Shown: piece by piece, positions 54,601-64,000 of the stretch
Layout of the letters: each line of letters starts with the position of its first letter
Numbering within the stretch: the first letter of the stretch is position 1
Assembly: GCA_023055505.1 (NCBI GenBank)
Contig: JALIRH010000002.1
Location: 38,635,733 to 38,699,732, forward strand
DNA: 64,000 nucleotides
Direction of reading: 5' to 3'
Source: Callipepla californica brunnescens
Taxonomy: Eukaryota > Chordata > Aves > Galliformes > Odontophoridae
Notes under the pieces: model-generated
Told to the model about the DNA's origin: nothing
The model's database searches: none
Seen by the model: only the letters and a program-made list of their open reading frames with translations
Made by a program: the position numbers and the translations under genes

Positions 54601-57600
54601 TATCTATTACACTCAAGTTTCTAGATTCATTGCCTTACTCTTTTTAGATGTAAGTTCAATAAAAGAAGATTCTGCAAGAATATCAAAACAAATGAAAGCA
54701 AGTTTCTTACTATTTCTGAATCTTCTGTCAGCTAACAAATTTGTTTGACACTGGTCTTCAAATTCAGCAGTCATCAAGGAAGACTGATAGAAATATTGGT
54801 GAGCAAACAGTAAGATCACTTAATTTCTTGTTTACTTGGGAGATTATAAAAACCAAAACCTAATAACAATATAAGAGAAACCTTACAGAAAACCTCTAAT
54901 TACAGCTCCGTTCAAACTTCTCATCCCAAACCTGTAACGTTTCATCTTCATCTGAGAGTGAAAGTCTATACAGGTTATGTTTTACAGCGTTAGTAATGAG
55001 GGTGCTTTTCAGTTTGATTCCAGTTTCTTCAAAACCACATGTAAAGCTTACCATTTCCCCACAGGGCATCCTTGAAGAAGATGAATCGCGAGGTAACGCT
55101 GAGGGCTTCTATGACTTCTGCACTGAGAACGCATGATGCAGTGACTGACACAGCAACAACTCTTGGAATTCCACAAACTTCACTTTGCAAAGCGAAGTCA
55201 GTCACAAACAACAAAATCTCTCTTTGGTTTATAGGAACGCTGTGTTTTGTCTGTGATTAAAAAAAGTTGAAAAAAAAAAAAGAAAAGGATATAAAATTGG
55301 AATGCAGTCAGTAATTTTTAAAAGGAGGAAAGACAGATAACAATTTATGTGTAAGCAACTAATAAAACTAACAGATCACATCACTTAGAGCCCGTACAGA
55401 AGAATGAATCAGATTTTTCATCGTTCCTTAATGCAGACACAGACTATCATCTCTAGCTAGTTAACTTCCCAAAGCTGATCCACTGGGATCTTGGTGCTCT
55501 CTCTATCGACTATCATGTTTTATCGTAACTCATTTGGATATGAAAATAAATGTTATAAAAAGTTATTTGTTAAGAAAAAAGACTGAAGTAAATTTTCCCT
55601 TAAAAAAGAAAGGCCAACATCACTTCTATTATTAAGAAAATGTTCTATGCACTCTTGTCTGATTCTGAAGAGTACCTCTCCCCATTTAATAGCTCCTGTA
55701 AATACAAAGCTGCAGGCTTTTCTCTCTGTCGAACAAACTCATCTCCAGGTATTTCAATGATACAGAGAGATGAAAGTAGATAACTTCTAAGTCAGGAAAC
55801 CACAATAACAGTATGAGTTTTCTGCCTAAGACAGGTACAAAAATTAAGGTATATCAAAACTAGTGATGTTACAACCAAAATAACTACATTTCACGACAGG
55901 CTTCATATCTGAAAACAATTGCTACTAAGTCAGAGGTGTTTTAAAAGTACCCACACTGTGATGATGAACATGACAGATTAGATAGACAAGAATTTACACT
56001 TTGGTGATGAGTCCAGAGTCTCTAACAACATTAGGTTGACAAAGAAAGGGTTTTTTTTTTGTTTTTTTGTTTGCTTTCGACACAACTTTTATAATATCCA
56101 CACGCATGTAATTTTTCCCCATACTTTAGAAAAAATGGGTTTAATACAGACTATATTCCATATTTACCAGCCAAAGCAATTTCTTAAATATTCTGATATT
56201 TTAAAATATTTAACTGATTTTTTTTTTCTGTTTTAAAAAGGCTTGTCAAAATATTTGTAATTAGTCTGTTGATTATATATCACAGTTAAGACATTTTAAT
56301 GCTAAAGTGATTGGAGAAACACATACCACACAAGCATTTTATTCTTAAAGTTACATTTCTGTAGTGTTAAGGTAATGCATTGAGAACTTTTTATCCTCAG
56401 TTAAATTCAAACCTTGAAAAAGTTAATCAAACTAAAAATATCTTTTGCCTCACGATGGCAGCTCTTAGAGCAAATACAGTAATCAGGAGTAATGACAGAT
56501 AAAACTCAGATATTATGGTTATGCCTTAATGTAAGTTGCCTATTGCATTTACATTAGTTCTTTCCCTCGTAACTACGTGCGTTTGAGTGCCTCCTCTGTG
56601 CAGATACCACTAAAATAGCTCCAAAAGAAAGATGCTTTACAGCTGTCCCATGAGAATTACTAACACATTAAAAGCTGGCTTTGTAAAAAAAAAAAAATAA
56701 TAACAACAGCAAAAATCACAAGTTAGTGTAAAATCATCATCTTGCTATGTGTGACAATTTGTTCTGAACAGAGAGGACACAACAGACAAATAGCAGCAGG
56801 ATTGAGTTATAAGGAAGGACAGCTCCTTAACCACAGATGGAATATATTTCCCCATATTCCTTCTGTACCACAGTACAGATTCTGAGCAATAATAAAAGCA
56901 CACTTCCATTCCTCCTCCACACAAACGTGTCGCTTCACAGAATTATTAATGCTACTTTTAACGTAGATTTGAATTAACTCACATAGCAGTTAATCTTTGC
57001 TAAATGAACTAAATTGCAGTCCCTACCTCGCACATCATGACTGAATGACTTTGCATGTGAAGGATAAATCCTCTTGGCAAAGGTAACCGCAGTTAACAAG
57101 TTGCTGTTCATAACCTTCTGGAAGGAGCAGGCAAGCAATACACTAACAGCAGGTAAATACCATTATCTTTTAGAGAAGCAATGCAGAGTGTTACCCAGTG
57201 GTTGTAAAAGAACATGATCTTCCACTGCTTTTCCAATTCCACATTCAAAATATTTATTAAAAAATCATGCTGCTCACTCATGGAAATCTACTGCTTATAG
57301 TTCACCAAACGAATTCATGCAACAGCTAGTAAACCTCCCAATAGAAAGAAGGAATCACAGACTTCTTGTTAGATAAGCCTCCACTCTTCAAAGTCACATC
57401 CATTCCTGCATTCTTTGTCTTTTCTCTAACTTAGTGATGAAGTGATGCTGATAACCTCCAGTGTCTCAGACGTAGATATTCCTTAATACAAAAATGCTTG
57501 GCAATGATATCACTAGTCTGTAATTTATTTATTTCCATTAATTGAACAGACTTCTTGAAAATAGAATTCCACATATGTACATGTCCATCTTTCTGCCGGC

Positions 57601-60600
57601 AGCCCGAAGATCCCACTTAGCTACCTTGATTTCTCATGTTTAAAAACACCCTGCTGCCACTTAGCTCGTAGAAAGCACTGTTGAGTGGTACGAGCTACCC
57701 CTCATCTCACAAGCTAAAGCTACTCCCTGCCTAATAATCAAATCACAGCTCACAGGCTTCTGAAGCAAGAGGAAAAGACCTACATCACATTTATGTCCCA
57801 TACTGCTGGGAAGCATCCTCAACTATTTTGCTGTCTGTTCTACAGTTTCTTTGTATTTGCTTCATATGCTTCGATTCAATCTTCATTTTGTGTGGTGCTG
57901 ATGGACAATTGCAAACTGTTCTCCTCAGAGCTAGCTGTACTGAGGGTCCAGTCACCAGGAAAAAGTAAATAAATCAGCAACAACAAAAAATCCTTCAACT
58001 ACTGAAAGAGTTAGCAACGTTTCAAAAGGAAGTTGTAGCATAATTCAGAAACAAATAAAATGTAATTATAAGCTTCCCAACACAGTGTGGATGGAGGATA
58101 TATTTACCTAAAGTTCCTCCTCTCTACCAGCAGGACTATAAAAGCCAAATTTGCCTTAGGGGCGTCTACTGAAGTCACCCACTTGCCTGCAAAGCACAAA
58201 ACTGCATCTTTATGAAACCATCATCAGTTGCATTCTATACCAAATCAACTGACTGGGAACTTTCTGCTGTGTATGTGTAAGGACAGCACTTCCCTACAGA
58301 CTGATTTTCACTGCAAAACTTAATCCATGAGCTCCACTATTAGGGTGAAATGTTATTTTGGGCTAGATGGTAATCTACTCAAACATAATTCACCTTCTAG
58401 AGCAAGTGGAACTGAAGCTGAAGTTCATTTTACCCATACACAAGCATTTCAGACCTGGTGATAATTCTGCTCACTCAGCTCTCAAAGGTAATCCAGGAGG
58501 TTTCTGTATTCTCTAAAAAAGATAAATGCTGTCCTCTTCACATACATTATGTTAATTTTATGTCAATTCCATTGCTAGATGAAAAGGTTACCTGTGGCCT
58601 TAGATACAGTACTCGTGCCCAAAAGCTACAACGTTCATTACAACCACTGATCTGAAAAAGAAATGGTACAAAAACAGGGAATGAGACAAATAAGGCAAGT
58701 GAAATTTAGCGGTACAAAACATAGGTTGCCAGACTTCTGAAGCCACTTACCTGAAGAATTTCCTTTAGGCTACGCACAGTTGGTGGCTGGTACAAATTAG
58801 AAATCCTCTCTTCCTCATCCACTTCCATGAGTATTTCACCAGACTGAACAGTCAGCACGTAACAGAAGCTGGGAGGAGGCAGATTAGTTGTCATCTATTA
58901 AAAAGGAAAGAAAAGAAATGTGACCCTAAAAAAGGCATTCCAATTTGTCCAGTCAGGTTTTATAATAATACCCAAAATGAACCACACAGTTTGCATATTA
59001 AGAGCGATGGGAAAGCGAAATAATGACACTCAGAAGTAAAAGCTGAGGTAACAAAACAATATTACCGAGTTCTAAGTGAAATCAGCCTGAGTGTATCATT
59101 CTTTCCATAATCTGACATTGATCCTCAACACAAAAACATCTTGTGATTTGGCACACTTGGCAAACGCTGCAACTCTTTCAAGGTGACAGTGGTTGTTTTG
59201 CATTTTGCTAGTAGGTGGTAAGGGTACCCTGATTATTTATTTTTTGTCATCCCTAACTTTTCTGGGATTTGGGGACTTTTGCATGTGGGTGGGTTTTTGT
59301 GATAGTAAACAGCTGAAGAACTTTAAAAGCTGCTAAATTAAATCCAGGACAGTACAAGGAGATAATGAAGAACAGGAACTCAGCAACTACAAGAACTGCT
59401 CTTTTTGCCTTATGCCAGATTTTTCTTCTCGCCTTAGAAAGTATTGTGACGTAACAACTTTAACTCCATTTAAAGAATGAGAAAGGCTTCTGAGAAATAA
59501 AAGATGCTACGCTACAGTAGTTTTGCTAAACAGGACTTGGTAAATATGCTTATAGCATTGTTAGTTGTTAATAAAGCATTTCATTTAATACAATAAATAC
59601 AAATCTGCTGAAGACAGCTGTCCACCCATTAAAAATAACAATTGCCTCTAACGGCACTAAAAAAGGTATGCAAGGGTACATGCAGCCCCAAAGAAATCCA
59701 TGCCACAGATCTCTTTGCAGCAACATTATCAGGGTGCTGGCAATCCTACTTACGTATCAATCCTTAAATGTGCTTCCAAAAACTGTGTCAAACCATACTG
59801 CTTGCACAGGGAAAAATGTATCTCAGCTAAAAAAAAAGTGTATTCTACTTAAAACCTGCAGAAGTAGAATACGTCTCGATACTCTGTAAAATGAATTGGT
59901 ATTTTAAACCCATGGCATCAGTGTAAATTGCACGATTATGGAAAGTCTTCTTCATTTCTAGGTTGTCAACAGAACAGAGAAAAAGAAGAACAAATGAAAA
60001 TCTAACAATGCTGAAGAACGTTTAAAAGTTTTGCTCCATCCGTGTAAATTTCCATTCATTCGTCTGCAGTATTTTAACATACAAAACAATCCCTTCCTCT
60101 GAGACTTCTGAAATGTCTAGATGAAAGGGAGAGTCAAAAAAAGAATGGTAGTTTCACTCATTTTCAGTCTCGGATTTATAACTTCTTATTATTCAACTGA
60201 ACTTTTTTATTATTCAAAATAAATCCCAGTACAATCCCAATAGTTCTGCAGATTGCTGCAGAAATAATCTCAGAGTTCAGAAATAACTAGGAATAACTAG
60301 TAATATCCATCTACAAAGTCATAGATTCATACTGTGCTTTTAAAACTTATTTTCAGCTTTTTCTTCATAGGCTCTAACATAAATTTTTAAGAACATAACC
60401 TTCTTCCCTAAAGAACATCTATAGGGGAACACCAAGACAGCACAAACATTTGGTTACTAAGGAGCTTCTCAAATGACCTCATATTACCAAAATGCCACTC
60501 AATGTGACAGAACTCCTTTTCAAACACAAAGGCCAATTAAATGAAAATTAAAGATGCAAATTTGGATTGGAAGATGTACAATAATATACTTTTCTATTTT

Positions 60601-61397
60601 AATACTTCACAGTAGGAATTTTCCCCACCTCCCAAAATCACAGCAACTTTCATTATTATTTCATTATTATGTCTTTTTTGTTTTTATATTTGACTGCCTT
60701 CACAACAGGGTAATGGCCAGCCAGAATCATCCTAACTGAAAAGAGACTTGATTCCATCAGTTGGTCTGTCTTCATGGGGACTAATCTTCAAAAAAGTATT
60801 TTCATAGATTCATAGATACATTAGGCTGGAAAGGACCTACAAGATCATCTAGTCCAACCATCCTCCTACCACCATCCCTACCCACTAAGCTACTAAATCA
60901 AATCCCTTAGCACCTCATCTAAATGCTTCCTGAACAGATATAAGGCTGAAAAGTTCTTCAAAAGTATGAGTTAATATTGTATGTATACTTCTCAAATAGT
61001 GTGGAGCCAGTTAGTATCCTTTCCTCCTTTGAGGAGAGGTTAAAAAAAAGGAATACTTTGACTGGATAGTCTATCATTTTAGTTCTAGAGTGTTAATAAA
61101 AGACTAACTGCATCATTTTGGAAAGAAGCTGCTGATCCAGAGAGCCTCAGGTTGGCCTAAGACAGATGGTAGAACCAACAAAACAAACCTCAGTAGCTAG
61201 AGAGAGAATCTCAGTAGTAGGAGAGAATCTGATTCCCCAAATATGTTATGCTACTAAGAAGAACAGTAATTGTAGTGAAAAAGTATGTTTCCATAATAAC
61301 GAGACTTACCATTTCAGGGTCTTGACTTTGTCCAGGAACTTTTACAGGCACTACTGGAGGCCACAAACTGTCTATCAGACTAAAAAGTCCTAACGCC
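45492..61397 (-). CDS. SPIDR: SPIDR 3' part, nine exons joined, 5' part outside window
   Basis: Scaffold protein involved in DNA repair: it links BLM and RAD51 at breaks and favours homologous recombination. Nine exons (61310-61397, 58751-58894, 58592-58651, 55052-55250, 53789-53941, 49210-49303, 48181-48295, 47631-47684, 45492-45647) join in phase to 353 residues plus stop and match the human C-terminal third exon by exon, for example FSLIDSLWPP, REILLFVTDF, ERTVLLLQKPLL and TVVGVNESTAFSWPVCDRCG. Two CxxC pairs (window residues 231-234 and 251-254) look like a zinc ribbon. The remaining human-like exons upstream were not found before 64000, so the gene continues off the right edge. It converges on CEBPD, the conserved vertebrate arrangement. 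Confidence 0.93.
47631..47684 (-). CDS. SPIDR: SPIDR 54-base micro-exon, window residues 285-302
   Basis: Encodes LLQRTISSLLMSAANEDG, aligned without gaps to an 18-residue human segment that also starts LLQR and ends EDG. Phase 0 both ends; acceptor CTTTCCAG, donor GTAGGT. Too short for most gene finders. The intron to the last exon (45648-47630) is otherwise plain, with a CA run and AAAT repeats near 46212-46300. Confidence 0.93.
48181..48295 (-). CDS. SPIDR: SPIDR exon, window residues 246-284
   Basis: GLLYCNQCSEVVISPVLKMQ, then STVKVK. Carries the second CxxC pair. One base in (completing AG|T, Ser), phase 0 out; acceptor GCTTCAG, donor GTATGG. Confidence 0.94.
49210..49303 (-). CDS. SPIDR: SPIDR exon, window residues 215-245
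   Basis: TVVGVNESTAFSWPVCDRCG, then NGKLELYPQD. First CxxC pair. Two bases in, 2 out; acceptor TTCTGCAG, donor GTGAGA. The intron to the previous exon (49304-53788, about 4.5 kb) shows no gene or clear repeat. Confidence 0.95.
53789..53941 (-). CDS. SPIDR: SPIDR exon, window residues 164-214
   Basis: RIICVERTVLLLQKPLL, then SELPGPVKLDELDSTTQANS and ICAVR. Two bases in, 1 out; acceptor TTGGCAG. The donor GTTCGT is poor, but the frame and human alignment across the junction support it. Confidence 0.94.
55052..55250 (-). CDS. SPIDR: SPIDR exon, window residues 98-163
   Basis: NQREILLFVTDFALQSEV, then CVLSAEVIEALSVTSRFIFF and KDALWGN. Phase 0 in, 1 out; acceptor AATCACAG after a long T-run, donor GTAAGC. 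The upstream intron (55251-58591) is AT-rich with nothing recognised. Confidence 0.95.
58592..58651 (-). CDS. SPIDR: SPIDR 60-base exon, window residues 78-97
   Basis: ISGCNERCSFWARVLYLRPQ against a human segment with RCSFYATVIYQKPQ. Phase 0 both ends; acceptor TTTTTCAG, donor GTAACC. Separated from the previous exon by a 99-base intron. Confidence 0.93.
58751..58894 (-). CDS. SPIDR: SPIDR exon, window residues 30-77
   Basis: NLPPPSFCYVLTVQSGEI, then ISNLYQPPTVRSLKEILQ. Phase 0 both ends; acceptor TTAATAG, donor GTAAGT. Its first codon is ATG by chance; the frame runs on from the previous exon. The upstream intron (58895-61309) has one CR1 piece. Confidence 0.95.
60798..60940 (-). repeat. 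CR1-family LINE 3' fragment
   Basis: TTCATAGATTCATAGATACA, then GGCTGGAAAGGACCTACAAG and ATCTAGTCCAACCATCCTCC. The wording differs from the other copies (AGTCCAACCATC rather than CAACTCCC), so it belongs to another subfamily. Antisense in + coordinates, sense to the SPIDR transcript being on -. Confidence 0.88.
61310..61397 (-). CDS. SPIDR: SPIDR exon, window residues 1-29
   Basis: ALGLFSLIDSLWPPVVPVKV then PGQSQDPEM; human has GIFSLIDTLWPPAIPLK. One base in, phase 0 out; acceptor ATTGAAG with a poor pyrimidine tract, donor GTAAGT. It is the most 5' SPIDR exon I can identify. Confidence 0.93.
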
Positions 61398-64000
61398 CTT
61401 CAATAAGATCGATAAAATTAGGTTTAGAATGGTGTTAGATGCTGTACTAAAAAGATTCATTAAGAAATACAATTTCAACCATTGCATGATTATGAAAACA
61501 ATTTTAAATCATACTTGTTTTCTACAAGCTGGTTTTGATTTGGTCTAATTAAATCTCCATCATTTCTACTGCAGGGTGGAGAGGGAGGGAAGGGACACAT
61601 CACATACAGTGACAAGCAAGTCGTATTTAATGCTTTGCCATGAACAGACTGTGACATAGTAAAATCCAGGGGAAGTGGGTAAGTGCGAGTTTGGGAAGGA
61701 CACAGACACCAGTACAGCTCTTAGAAAGTAGCTTTAAACTAGTTAGTTGGTAGCCTCAACAAAATGTTTTCTTCCCATCATCTTCATTTCTTGCTCTTCT
61801 CTAACACTGATTGCCACTGCTATTAGGAAAGTTAGCAATGAGACAGAAGTGGACAGACTGGCAAGATTTTGCTATCTGAAATATACCCATGCCTTAAGAG
61901 TACAAATGTGCAAAGAACAGTCCCATTCCTATGCTGCTGCTCATTTGGTTATGATTCTTTTCTTTTGCAAGTTTTCCACCTTCAATTTAGAAACAAACAA
62001 AATTAACAGCACGCTGAGATCAACTACTGCAAATCCTTCAGCTTTCGCACGCAAAGCTGCAATGTGCAGCAGTTCGGCGGCTGGCTTGTTGGTTGATGTG
62101 TCATCCATGCAGTATAAGCAGGAACATCCAAGGGAGAGGCCAAGAAAATAGCTGAGGGAGGGGAAATAACTACAGATAACCAACTTGAAGAGGCGTGCAT
62201 TTTTGAGTTTAAGCTCACCGTTATCTTGTCCTAGCTCTCTGAGCGTGTTCTGTGTACTCAAAGCACAGAGATCTGGATTTTAACCCCACAGTGCCTCTGA
62301 GAACTGTCTGTTTGTCCCTCCAATTATGGAAGCGATCACTTCTGAAACACTTCTAAAAATGAAGTCCAAAACTTGCTGAAGGTAATCTTAGGTTCTAACA
62401 AAAAATGCTTAGAAGAAACAAAAGGCACGCTCTTGTTCTTGACTGAAGCACGTTGCAATATGCTGCTTCTCTTCAAGGAGTAACAGATCTCCTTTAAAGT
62501 TCTGCTTTTAACTCACTTCTGCTTGAGCATATTTAATTCTGTATTTCCCTTGCCCTTCCTTTCAGCCTTAAATGCTTACACTTTGCGTATGTAATGTCAG
62601 TCAGCTTCTTCCCATATTCTTTCATAAAGCAGCAGGTATCACATATAAGAATGGTAATAGTGATGCCCAAGGACCAATACTGCATGAACGTAAATCTCTG
62701 AGACTGACTGGATCTCAGGGAATAACACTTAATCAATTTAAGATTTGGGTAATCAACTGGCAGGTTAGAAAGGTCATGTTGCTGTCTGTAGTTGTATTCC
62801 CCACACTGATGAGGAGACTGGGAACAGCAGAAATATGCTGCCCTTCTACAAAAGTGAACTTCCTGACTTACATGGCTTCACCATCAAGTCTGTAAAAGGA
62901 AAAGGCTGAGTACAGAGGCTGAGATTTTTGTTTCACATTTTGTTATTAGCAGAATATTACAACATACAAAGCAACACTTCTTAGGTATTAATAAAATTTT
63001 AGAGCAAAATGACCACTTCTCGATTTCTTAACACGGTGTACCATGCAGAAAGAAATCTTCTCTGTAGTTGCAAGAGGGCCAACACTCAGTGGAGCAAACT
63101 GCCCTTGTTAGTTGCGACACAAGGAAGGAGAACTACAGAAGCAAAGAGCAGCCTCTGTGCAACAAAGGAAGCTACACAAGTAGTGTTGCTCACTTGACAC
63201 TGAGTATAAGGGCAGGATACGTACAACAGTATACTGCAAATTCTGTGTATGTGTATTCAGAAATCATGTAGTTACCAACTTGGAGTCCAGATATAATCAC
63301 ATCTCTGCACAGACCTTACATTGATCCACTAGTGAAAATCTGTGTTTTTAAGTTAGTGCAAGCAGCATGGAGTTGCCTCTTAGTCTTTAGTTCTCCTCTA
63401 GCTTGCAACTTGATGTCAGAACATCTTCAATACAGTATTGTGTCTTTCAGAGGAGCTCATTAACTGCTTGAGCTAGGAGCGCTTAATTATTACTGAATTA
63501 CAGCATTTGTTTACAAACAGGGAGAGGAGCAGCACTGTGCAGTGAGTGTCTCCTAAACATCTTGGACTCATCCTTCTCTTTGACTCCAGTCAGGCAAACC
63601 ACAAATACATTTGCCACCCAAAGGATGTGCAAGTTCCAAGTCACACCATGCAGGGATGAGGGGATCCTCCTCTGTAGAAAGAGGAGTTCTGTCCTCGAGC
63701 TGTCCTTGGTGGGCACAGGAATGTATCAGTCAGAGTCTCCAGTGAGGGGCTCCCCTTTGCTTCACCCATTCTCATACCTCCAGGAAAATTAACTCTCTTT
63801 TTGTACTTATGGACTTCAACTTGCATAAGGGGGAATGAGGGGGGGGCAACCACAGTGGAGAAATGGCAAGACAATGTGTCCTCCTCTGTTGAAAATCATT
63901 ATCCTTGCAGAAATAATAAAATTCGTTCTCTTTATTGGCCATGCCACACTCAAATCCCACTTCAATCTGACTTAAACAATGGGTGTATTTTATCCAATGT
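61398..64000 (-). other. right-edge region, probable SPIDR intron
   Basis: No exon matching the preceding human SPIDR segments was found on the - strand. A 106-codon - strand open frame at 61941-62261 and a 134-codon + strand frame at 61747-62151 overlap and show no family I recognise. No CR1 or tandem repeat stands out. Confidence 0.5.

Noticed and set aside
61941..62261. 106-codon - strand frame that could be another SPIDR exon
   Set aside because: The sequence does not match the human segments preceding FSLIDTLWPP, and no pair of splice sites fits the required phase.
1..64000. CRISPR arrays, operons, prophage or bacterial defence systems
   Set aside because: Spliced vertebrate genes, CR1 repeats and a CpG island explain the window; no regularly spaced direct repeats or tightly packed unspliced gene runs are present.

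Overview
The window is vertebrate nuclear DNA, almost certainly from a bird and probably a galliform such as chicken. The genes are split by GT/AG introns. The interspersed repeats are fragments of the avian LINE CR1. The gene order PRKDC - CEBPD - SPIDR matches the conserved vertebrate block known from human 8q11. Gene names rest on recognising the conceptual translations against the human proteins from memory; no search was run.

Layout. (1) 347-39603, + strand: the 3' half of PRKDC, the DNA-PK catalytic subunit, in 38 exons. They join in one open frame of 1979 codons plus stop, roughly residue 2150 to the C-terminus of a protein of about 4130 residues. The part present holds the last helical repeats, the ABCDE autophosphorylation cluster, the FAT region, the PI3-kinase-like catalytic domain and the FATC tail. 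(2) 39604 to about 40550: PRKDC 3' UTR, then about 3 kb of intergenic DNA with several CR1 tails. (3) 43560-45180, + strand: intronless CEBPD (C/EBP delta, 331 codons) with GC box, TATA-like box and poly(A) signal in a strong CpG island. (4) 45398-61397, - strand: the last nine recognisable coding exons of SPIDR, a scaffold protein of recombination repair, converging tail-to-tail on CEBPD with about 234 bases between the two poly(A) signals. The 2.6 kb at the right edge is probably SPIDR intron.

The genes are not an operon. PRKDC works in non-homologous end joining and SPIDR in homologous recombination; CEBPD between them is an inducible bZIP transcription factor. Most long open frames in the window are antisense shadows of exons, CR1 or the GC-rich island.

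I found no undescribed molecular system. The points most worth a second look are the spacing-perfect ABCDE phosphosite cluster with one Thr-to-Ser swap, the CEBPD start-codon context with in-frame downstream ATGs, the very close CEBPD/SPIDR convergent ends, a pentanucleotide repeat beside a PRKDC splice acceptor, and two closely similar CR1 copies flanking the kinase-coding half of PRKDC.
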